A stretch of DNA of 63,138 bases from Gammaproteobacteria bacterium (GTDB lineage: Bacteria > Pseudomonadota > Gammaproteobacteria > UBA6429 > Thiohalophilaceae), in contig JAJRZT010000064.1 in the NCBI GenBank assembly GCA_024275115.1, forward strand, positions 1 through 63,138, written 5' to 3'. The position numbers and the translations under genes were made by a program. The notes beneath the pieces were generated by a model. That model saw nothing but the letters and a program-made list of their open reading frames with translations. It did no database searches and was not told where the DNA came from. Below, in pieces: positions 56,604 through 63,138 of this stretch. Within the stretch, counting starts at the first letter, position 1; the number at the start of each line of letters is the position of its first letter.

Positions 56604-58124
56604 TTATGTGAACACATCTGTTTTTTTAAGCATTAAATAATAAATCAATAAAATAACCGGCAGCCCCAGAAGCGCCGTCATTAAGAAGAAAGACGAATAG
56701 CCCATTTCATTCACCATACTGCCTGAATAACCGCCTAACAATTTAGGCAACAATGTCATAAGTGAACTTAAAATAGCATATTGTACGGCGGTAAAAGAAA
56801 TATTGGTTAACCCGGAAAGATAGGCAATAAACGCTGCACTGGCTAAACCGGCACTCAGATTATCCACTGCAATGACACCGCTAAGCAAAACAATATCATG
56901 CCCGCTGTGTGCCAACAGCATAAATAATAAATTTGTCAGCGCCGATAAAATTGCACCTAATAGTAAAATTCGCATAACACCATAACGCATGGTCATTAGG
57001 CCACCAAGAAAACCTCCAATTAAGGTCATAACAATGCCAAAAACCTTGGTGGTTGTGGCGATTTCATTTTTACTAAAACCAAGATCATGGTAGAACACGT
57101 TAGCAATAACGCCGAGCACAATATCTGAAATTCGATATAAGCCAACTAACAACAACAATAAAATTGCAACTTTGCCATAGCGTTTAAAGAAATCAGCAAC
57201 CGGCTCAACATAGGTCGAATAGGCCATTTCCCGATTAATAATATTAAAAATAATTAATACATATATTCCTGTCAATGAAAATAGTAATGATATAACTAAA
57301 CGCAAACTTTCATTTACAAAGCCATTCGATAATTCAAAATTAAAAATCTGAAACCCTAAAATAAAAGCGCCAACCATAACAATAAACATAATAAAAAATC
57401 TCACGTAGTCAGATAGACTATGTAAATATGATTCAGCATTTTTATTTATTTCCGGCTCTTTAATTAGCAGTGTGGTAACAACACCAACCAGCATGATAGC
57501 TGCCATGCTTAAATATGTGGTTTGCCAGGCAATATAGTTATACTCATTATCTGTGCCAAAATATGACGCAAGATAAAGCCCACCCGCACCTGATAGCAAC
57601 ATACCAATTCTATAACCCGCTATATACATCGCCGACATGGCAGCCTGGTATTCTTTTTTCATCGCTTCAATGCGATATGCATCAATAACAATATCCTGAC
57701 TAGCCGATGAGAAGCCCAGTAAAATAGCGGCTACCGCCATGCCGCCCAAACCTTGTGCTGGATCAATCATTGCCATCCAGATAATTGCAAGAATGACCGT
57801 AAACTGTGCCACTAACAACCAACTGCGCCGCCGCCCTAATAAGTTATGCAACAAAGGCAGTGGAAGTTTGTCGATGACGGGTGCCCAGATAAATTTAAAA
57901 GAATAGGCTAATGCCGCCCAACTAAAATAAGTGACCGCAGAACGGTCCACTCCTGCTTCTCGCAGCCAGATTGATAAAGTTGAAAAAATAAGGAATAAAG
58001 GTAAACCAGCAGAAAACCCCAGAAAAAACATCACAACAACGCGCGATTTTAAATAAACAGAAAAAGCCTCATGCCAACTATGACGCGGCTTGCTGAGCAC
58101 TAAGGAGGTGTTTGTTTTATTCAT
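56604..58124 (-). CDS. ampG: AmpG-family muropeptide MFS permease
   Basis: 506 residues from ATG 58124 (AAGGTG 7 bp upstream; the longer frame to 58166 is not needed). About 14 transmembrane helices of the AmpG type: VMFFLGFSAGLPLFLIFSTL, WAALAYSFKFIWAPVIDKL, LLGFSSASQDIVIDAYRIEAM and a large C-terminal extension. It imports anhydro-muropeptides for cell-wall recycling. It is the first gene of the ampG-tauE-like pair. Confidence 0.9.
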   Translation of the reverse strand: MNKTNTSLVLSKPRHSWHEAFSVYLKSRVVVMFFLGFSAGLPLFLIFSTLSIWLREAGVDRSAVTYFSWAALAYSFKFIWAPVIDKLPLPLLHNLLGRRRSWLLVAQFTVILAIIWMAMIDPAQGLGGMAVAAILLGFSSASQDIVIDAYRIEAMKKEYQAAMSAMYIAGYRIGMLLSGAGGLYLASYFGTDNEYNYIAWQTTYLSMAAIMLVGVVTTLLIKEPEINKNAESYLHSLSDYVRFFIMFIVMVGAFILGFQIFNFELSNGFVNESLRLVISLLFSLTGIYVLIIFNIINREMAYSTYVEPVADFFKRYGKVAILLLLLVGLYRISDIVLGVIANVFYHDLGFSKNEIATTTKVFGIVMTLIGGFLGGLMTMRYGVMRILLLGAILSALTNLLFMLLAHSGHDIVLLSGVIAVDNLSAGLASAAFIAYLSGLTNISFTAVQYAILSSLMTLLPKLLGGYSGSMVNEMGYSSFFLMTALLGLPVILLIYYLMLKKTDVFT

Positions 58125-58268
58125 TATTTTCACCTTAAAAGAGGGGGCAACTCTAACATAAATCAACTTTTTCTGGTTTTTTCACGTAAATTTATTTATA
58201 TTTTAACATTGCCTTGCTGAGAATCATCTAATGAAATACGCTGTTAATCCCCATGTTTAGGATACACG

Positions 58269-59504
58269 ATGATTGATATTGAATATTTACTGAAATTTGA
58301 TGATTTCAAAGATCTTGATGATACCGCACTGGTATATATTTCAGAAAAAGCCAAGGTAGCAAGCTACCAGATTAATGACCGTATTATTGCCGAAAAAGAG
58401 TCAAAAAATACCTTATATCTGGTTCATGGCGCATTTGATATACAAACAAGTGGCGGGGTAAATCAATCCATGAGTGCCGAGTCTGAAAGAGCGCAGCACC
58501 CCGTATTTACCAATAACGCCCCGGGCTTATATGCACGCTGTATTCTTCCCACTGAAATCCTTCGAATAGAAAAATACATTATTGATAAGTACGGCATACG
58601 ACATAACCGAGACAAAGATAATCTGGATTACGATAATCTCGAAACCGTTATTGCTGGTGGTACTAACGTAAAACTAATCCATGAAATTACCCAGTTGTTT
58701 AAAAGTAATGCTGTCACCCTGCCAAGCCTGCCTGAAATTGCACTGTACATTAATTCAGAATTAAACAATAAGGATCTTGGCACTAAAAAATTGGCTCAGG
58801 TTATCCAGATGGATCCGATTATTGCCGCAAGAATTGTTCAAGTTGCCAATAGCGCATTATATGGGGGAAGTAATAATAGCGACTCCATACAGAATGCAAT
58901 TTCCAAAATCGGACTTGAGGGTATTCGTAATATTGTTATGGGGGTGGTATTAAGAGATTTATTTATGCCCAATACGGAGCTCGTAGTGCATAAAATGACG
59001 CAATTTTATGAAGACAGTATTCGTACCGGCGTTATTTGCTACGAGCTTGCAAAACAAATCCCCGAATTTAACCCGGAGCGCGCCTTTTTATTTGGCTTGC
59101 TACACAATATAGGTGTTATCCCGATACTCGTTGCTGTCGATGCCCATCCCGAATTAGCCCATAAAACAAGCAATCTAGAAATGGTTCTCTCACAACTTAA
59201 AAGCCATATCGGCGGAATGATACTGCAACAGTGGCAATTTGATAATGAGCTAATTGATAATGCTCGACAAGCTTATCTCTGGGATCGTAATGTCGACAAA
59301 GCCGATTATTGTGACTTAGTTCAGGTTGCCCTCAAACATTCACACCTGCTCGGCGGTAAAAAAATAGAGGGGCCCGCGCTCTTTGATCTGCCTGCATTCA
59401 AGAGGCTGGGGCTGGAAGAATTAAACCTTATCGATAATATCACCGCACTAAAAGAGATAAGCGTGCGTATCACTGAACTGATTAAAATGATATGTAAGGC
59501 TTAA
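58269..59504 (+). CDS. HDOD domain protein with an N-terminal cyclic-nucleotide-binding-like domain
   Basis: 411 residues. Residues about 1-120 look like a degenerate cNMP-binding beta-roll (LLKFDDFKDLDDTALVYISE, NDRIIAEKESKNTLYLVHGA). Residues about 150-350 are an HDOD domain: LPSLPEIALYINSELNNKDL, AQVIQMDPIIAARIVQVANS, AISKIGLEGIRNIVMGVVL and GLLHNIGVIPI. HDOD proteins act in signalling and gene regulation without a known enzyme activity. AGGA precedes the start by 7 bp. It is divergent from ampG. Confidence 0.88.
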   Translation: MIDIEYLLKFDDFKDLDDTALVYISEKAKVASYQINDRIIAEKESKNTLYLVHGAFDIQTSGGVNQSMSAESERAQHPVFTNNAPGLYARCILPTEILRIEKYIIDKYGIRHNRDKDNLDYDNLETVIAGGTNVKLIHEITQLFKSNAVTLPSLPEIALYINSELNNKDLGTKKLAQVIQMDPIIAARIVQVANSALYGGSNNSDSIQNAISKIGLEGIRNIVMGVVLRDLFMPNTELVVHKMTQFYEDSIRTGVICYELAKQIPEFNPERAFLFGLLHNIGVIPILVAVDAHPELAHKTSNLEMVLSQLKSHIGGMILQQWQFDNELIDNARQAYLWDRNVDKADYCDLVQVALKHSHLLGGKKIEGPALFDLPAFKRLGLEELNLIDNITALKEISVRITELIKMICKA

Positions 59505-59528
59505 CGCCAGTTAATATTTTTTTATCCT

Positions 59529-60296
59529 TTAAAGATCATAATCAATCGTTAATGGCGCATGATCCGAAAACCAGCTGTCTTTATAAATACTGGCACTTTT
59601 TACTTTATCTTTTAAGCTATTGGATACAACATGGTAATCAATACGCCAGCCGACATTATTGGCGCGCGCATTGCCGCGATTAGACCACCAGGTATATTGA
59701 TCGGCTTGCTGGTTAACCACGCGGAAGGCATCAACATAACCAACTTCATCAAATAACTTATCACACCACGCATGTTCCTCTGGCGTACAACCGGAATTTT
59801 TCTGATTACTTTTCCAGTTTTTAATGTCAATTTCTTTATGCACGGTATTGAAGTCACCACAAATAATATAGTCACAGTGTTTGCGTTTTTTAGCAATCAG
59901 ATCTTCCAGAAATAAGTCCATAAATTTTAACTTATTTGCATGCCGTTCTTCACTCGACGAACCCGAAGGTAAATATAAAGATGCAACACTTAACTTACCA
60001 AAATCTGCCTGAATATAGCGTCCTTCAGTATCGGCATGTGGCCAACCTAAACCCTTAATCACTTTATCAGGTTCCTGTTTACAATACAGCGCTGTACCAC
60101 TGTAGCCTTTTTTTTCTGCATCGAAAAAATAACGGTGATAGCCTTTAGGTTTAAAAATCTCATCGCTCAGCTGATCGATTTGTGCTTTGGTTTCCTGAAT
60201 ACAAACCACATCAGCGTTTTGCTTTTTCATCCAGTCGAAAAAACCTTTTTTTGCTGCCGCACGAATACCATTTAGATTTGCACTGATCACTCTCAT
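59529..60296 (-). CDS. xthA: Exodeoxyribonuclease III
   Basis: 255 residues: ISANLNGIRAAAKKGFFDW, VVCIQETKAQI (metal glutamate), ICGDFNTVHKEIDIKNW, RIDYHVVS and SDHAPLTIDYD (catalytic Asp-His). It is an AP endonuclease and 3'-5' exonuclease of the ExoIII family. It is divergent from pyrE (68 bp to the longer and 113 bp to the chosen pyrE start). Confidence 0.96.
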   Translation of the reverse strand: MRVISANLNGIRAAAKKGFFDWMKKQNADVVCIQETKAQIDQLSDEIFKPKGYHRYFFDAEKKGYSGTALYCKQEPDKVIKGLGWPHADTEGRYIQADFGKLSVASLYLPSGSSSEERHANKLKFMDLFLEDLIAKKRKHCDYIICGDFNTVHKEIDIKNWKSNQKNSGCTPEEHAWCDKLFDEVGYVDAFRVVNQQADQYTWWSNRGNARANNVGWRIDYHVVSNSLKDKVKSASIYKDSWFSDHAPLTIDYDL

Positions 60297-60409
60297 TCGA
60301 TTTTGTTACCTTTTTGAAAATTGCTGCCCAATAAATACAATAGTTCGCTATAATACACCCGTTTTTGCTTTTCTACGAATCACAACTTAATTTAACCAGG
60401 CTGACCACT

Positions 60410-61060
60410 ATGCAAGACTACCAAAAAGAATTTATCAAATTTGCACTTTCAAGCGAGGTACTGCGTTTTGGCGAATTCACGCTGAAATCCGGTCGCGTTA
60501 GCCCCTATTTTTTTAATGCTGGCTTGTTTAACACCGGTGAAGCACTGGCAAAATTAGGCCAGTTTTATGCGCAAGCTCTTAAAGACAGCGGCATTCAATT
60601 TGATGTCTTATTTGGCCCTGCATACAAAGGCATTCCTCTGGCAAGCAGTTGCGCCATATCACTCGCTACTGAGCATAATATAAATATGCCTTACAGCTTT
60701 AACCGTAAAGAAGCCAAAAACCACGGTGAAGGTGGCAACATTGTGGGGGCTGCACTCGAAGGTAAGATCCTTATTATTGATGACGTTATTACAGCCGGTA
60801 CCGCCATACGCGAAGCAATGGATATTATTTCCAATGCGGGCGCGCAAGCGGCCGGGGTTTTAATTGCACTGGACCGACAGGAAAAAGGCAAAGCTGAACT
60901 TTCAGCCATTCAGGAAGTTGAACAACAATATAACATTCCTGTACTCAGCATTATCAAACTGAGCGACTTAATTGAATATATAAAAGATAAACCGGAATTC
61001 AAACAGCACTTAGCCAGTGTTGAAGCTTATCGGCAACAATATGGCATCGGAAAAACTTAA
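60410..61060 (+). CDS. pyrE: Orotate phosphoribosyltransferase
   Basis: 216 residues from ATG 60410 (the usual PyrE length; the earlier ATG would add 15 residues). [46 protein letters not shown], and the PRPP loop [18 protein letters not shown]. It converts orotate to OMP. The pairing with xthA on the other strand is common in Gammaproteobacteria. Confidence 0.97.
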   Translation: MQDYQKEFIKFALSSEVLRFGEFTLKSGRVSPYFFNAGLFNTGEALAKLGQFYAQALKDSGIQFDVLFGPAYKGIPLASSCAISLATEHNINMPYSFNRKEAKNHGEGGNIVGAALEGKILIIDDVITAGTAIREAMDIISNAGAQAAGVLIALDRQEKGKAELSAIQEVEQQYNIPVLSIIKLSDLIEYIKDKPEFKQHLASVEAYRQQYGIGKT

Positions 61061-61090
61061 TTAATACTTAACTATTGGGAGCATCATAAA

Positions 61091-61531
61091 ATGAGTTTAA
61101 CCGTTTATCTCTCAGGTGAAATACACAGCGACTGGCGCGATGAAATTATTCAAGGTGCAAGTAAAAAAAACCTCAATATTAATTTTACTTCAGCCATAAC
61201 AAATCATGAAGCAAGTGATGCGGCAGGCGATGTTTTAGGTAAAGAGGATAACCCCTTCTGGCGTGACCATAAGTCTGCAAAGGTCAACGCCATTCGAACT
61301 AAAACACTCATTGAAAATTGTGATTTAATGATTGTACGTTTTGGCGAAAAATACAAACAATGGAATGCCGCCTTTGATGCAGGTTATTGTGCTGCACTCG
61401 CCACACCTTACATAACACTGCATGCGGAAGATATTATTCACCCACTAAAAGAAGTAGACGCCGCCGCGCTGGCCTGGGCAACAACCACCGAACAGGTTAT
61501 CGAAATACTTCAGTATATTTGCAAACAGTAG
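61091..61531 (+). CDS. ytoQ: YtoQ family protein
   Basis: 146 residues: LTVYLSGEIHSDWRDEIIQG, FTSAITNHEASDAAG, RDHKSAKVNAIRTKTLIENC, DLMIVRFGEKYKQWNAAFDA and GYCAALATPYITLHAED. YtoQ proteins are small, conserved and of uncertain function, related to the nucleoside deoxyribosyltransferase fold. GGGAG is 9 bp upstream. It lies 30 bp after pyrE. Confidence 0.9.
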   Translation: MSLTVYLSGEIHSDWRDEIIQGASKKNLNINFTSAITNHEASDAAGDVLGKEDNPFWRDHKSAKVNAIRTKTLIENCDLMIVRFGEKYKQWNAAFDAGYCAALATPYITLHAEDIIHPLKEVDAAALAWATTTEQVIEILQYICKQ

Positions 61532-61553
61532 TAATAGCGAAGACCCAAACAGG

Positions 61554-62948
61554 CTAGCGGCACTGTTTCTGTGCAACCGGGGCATCTACAACCCCTTTTT
61601 CGATACTGAACTTATCAACAACCAGCCCTGAATTATTTATAAAATTCGCGGTTAATTTATTGCCTACAATATCAAACACCATTGAGCCGCCGACCTGCAA
61701 TGAACGCGGCAGTGCCGGGTGGTTTAAATCACCGTTATCTAATTTTGCAGACGAGCCTAATGTGACATAAATTGTTCCTGAATAAGCGCTTAAGCCCGTA
61801 GCCGCTTTCCGATAAACAAGATTATTTTGTTGTTGTTTTATTTCGGCTAAGTCGATGTTACTTTCAGGTATACGATCCTGAATATATTGTTTGCTGAATG
61901 TTTTTGAAAAACCATAATGGCAATTCATAAACCAGGAGCGCTCGTACATATGGCTATGCCCAGCCAGAACCACATCGACACCTGCGTTTTCAAGAATCGG
62001 GAGTATATATTTACGCACATTACGCATTCGGCCAAAACTATCGGTAAGGCTATCTGAATTATGTGAACCCTTCGTATAAGGCGGGTGATGGAAAGCAACC
62101 ACTAGCCATTGTTGCGTTGTTTGCGCTAAATCTTTTTTTAACCAACGCAACATCTTGCTGTTTTTTTGTATTCGACTGGAGTGAGAATCAAGCATTACTA
62201 CATGCAGGTTGGCGTAATCAAAACTGTAATATTTTTCAGTTGAAGAAGCTGTTCCACCGGCTTCAGCCTGTGTAGGGAAATCAAAAATATTAAAAAAGGC
62301 CCAACGCCGTGCATCGTGATTACCGTAAGCCGGCCACACCGGTGTATTCCTTAAAATAGCAGCATAGGGCGTAAAAAAGTTGTCCTGAAATTGTTTGTTA
62401 CTCCCCGAACGATACGCATTATCGCCGAGAGTCAGCCAGAAGTCCGGAGCTGTTTTGCTGGCTAACGGTTGTTGTGTTGTCCAGTTCAACATCGCATCCC
62501 TTACCCCGCTTTGCAACTCGCCCGCTGCGCCCTGATCACCGGTCACCCAAAAACGTGTTGCCTGCACAACAGCCGTATTATCGGGGCTGGTCTTAAACCA
62601 GTATTCGCTCCCTTGATACAAAGTATAGTCGGGGGTGCCAACGCTATAATAATATTTGGTATTCGCCTTTAAACCGGTTAACTGAATACGATGCTCATCA
62701 TCCGCAGTTGATTCAAAGGTTTGCCTGTCAAACTTACCGGCTGCCTCGCCAAACCGTACCACACCAATATTGTTATCTTTTGTTTGCCAGCGAATAATGA
62801 TTGAATTGCTAGTAGGTAATTGTAAATACGGTGCGCGCAACCCGTCATAAATGCCACCGAGGCTTTTGTCCATGATTCGCGCAAGGCCAAATAACACCAG
62901 CAAAGCCAGTAAGATAAAGCCACTAGTTTTAAGTATTTTCTTGACCAT
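61554..62948 (-). CDS. Secreted metallophosphoesterase with an N-terminal FN3-like domain
   Basis: 464 residues from ATG 62948; a GTG at 62960 is the alternative, and neither has a good ribosome binding site. One N-terminal membrane anchor or signal (about 5-27). An FN3-like purple acid phosphatase N-domain (about 40-120), then a calcineurin-like phosphoesterase: VTGDQGAAGE, WLTLGDNAYRSGS, PAYGNHDARRWAF, VAFHHPPYTKGSHN and VLAGHSHMYERS supply the metal ligands. It probably hydrolyses phosphomonoesters in the periplasm. The substrate is unknown. Confidence 0.88.
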   Translation of the reverse strand: MVKKILKTSGFILLALLVLFGLARIMDKSLGGIYDGLRAPYLQLPTSNSIIIRWQTKDNNIGVVRFGEAAGKFDRQTFESTADDEHRIQLTGLKANTKYYYSVGTPDYTLYQGSEYWFKTSPDNTAVVQATRFWVTGDQGAAGELQSGVRDAMLNWTTQQPLASKTAPDFWLTLGDNAYRSGSNKQFQDNFFTPYAAILRNTPVWPAYGNHDARRWAFFNIFDFPTQAEAGGTASSTEKYYSFDYANLHVVMLDSHSSRIQKNSKMLRWLKKDLAQTTQQWLVVAFHHPPYTKGSHNSDSLTDSFGRMRNVRKYILPILENAGVDVVLAGHSHMYERSWFMNCHYGFSKTFSKQYIQDRIPESNIDLAEIKQQQNNLVYRKAATGLSAYSGTIYVTLGSSAKLDNGDLNHPALPRSLQVGGSMVFDIVGNKLTANFINNSGLVVDKFSIEKGVVDAPVAQKQCR

Positions 62949-62997
62949 AAGGAATACCACTTTAAATGAAATTGTACTCCGTTACTATCCTTCACCT

Positions 62998-63138
62998 CAG
63001 GGCCAGATCATTAAAAAGCTATTGACATCATAGATTTATATGATCAAATAGTGTTTTTAAGCTGATGGAAGCCCAAAATGAGTCCCAATATAGTAGAACA
63101 CTTTTCAATACTGAAAGATCATCGAATAGATCGGCACA
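62998..63138 (+). mobile_element. Left end of an insertion sequence, ISAs1 family (cut by the window edge)
   Basis: CAGGGCCAGATCATTAAAAAG at 62998 (first 20 bases: CAGGGCCAGATCATTAAAAA) is a likely left terminal inverted repeat. A TTGACA box at about 63023-63028 could be a promoter. The transposase begins at 63078. The right part lies beyond the window. Confidence 0.6.
63078..63138 (+). CDS. ISAs1-family transposase, N-terminal fragment
   Basis: Only 20 codons are visible: MSPNIVEHFSILKDHR and IDRH. The HFSxLxDxR pattern is the start of ISAs1-type DDE transposases (DDE_Tnp_1-associated N-terminal region). It continues off the window. Confidence 0.65.
   Translation, partial: MSPNIVEHFSILKDHRIDRH

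Overview
The window is a chromosomal segment of a gammaproteobacterium. I infer this from gene order: tonB-yqgE-ruvX-pyrR-pyrB-pyrC' as in Pseudomonas and relatives, pilT/pilU divergent from yggS-proC-yggT, metX-metW, and a DUF3683 flavoprotein. The base composition looks moderately AT-rich by eye. Copper-resistance genes, an OprO/P-type porin and DsrE-like proteins suggest an aquatic, possibly sulfur-metabolising or methylotrophic organism. I cannot name the genus.

Layout. Positions 1-1620 are accessory DNA: two truncated group IIC intron fragments on the minus strand flank a plus-strand toxin-antitoxin cassette and an attC-like palindrome, which looks like a relic of an integron cassette array. 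Positions 1.6-9.4 kb hold a DUF3087 membrane protein, a 1286-residue FAD/Fe-S oxidoreductase and a copper operon (small periplasmic protein, copA, copB). Positions 9.6-13.0 kb hold the most interesting locus: an ECF sigma factor and an anti-sigma factor whose periplasmic part is a DsrE-like domain, divergent from a secreted DsrE-like protein and a porin. Both arms carry the same promoter, GGAATA-N16-CGTCT. Positions 13.0-17.4 kb are repeat-rich, with REP-type palindromes, a lipoprotein, a general porin, a BrnTA module and a REP-associated transposase flanked by inverted copies of its own repeat.

Positions 17.5-23.9 kb are core genes: rpmB-rpmG, tonB, yqgE, ruvX, pyrR, pyrB, a pseudo-dihydroorotase and a PyrK-like reductase. 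Positions 23.8-42.7 kb form a carbon-storage and sugar-phosphate island. It has pgi-glk and pgm, the glycogen operon glgC-GH57-malQ-glgP divergent from glgB-glgA, and gnd-zwf-pgl for the oxidative pentose phosphate pathway. Together these can store glucose units as glycogen, release them as glucose-1-phosphate and feed them through glucose-6-phosphate into NAD(P)H production. malQ carries an in-frame amber codon that removes its last 58 residues.

Positions 43-63 kb mix housekeeping and signalling: a secreted PDC-like protein, pilU and pilT separated by a MITE-like palindrome, yggS-proC-yggT, a dynamin-like GTPase, a CheY-like regulator, metX-metW, a periplasmic binding protein paired with a CHASE-like histidine kinase, ampG with a TauE/SafE-type membrane protein, an HDOD protein, xthA, pyrE, a YtoQ-family protein and a secreted metallophosphoesterase. 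The right edge cuts into an insertion sequence that looks like the ISAs1 family. I saw no rRNA, tRNA or CRISPR array.
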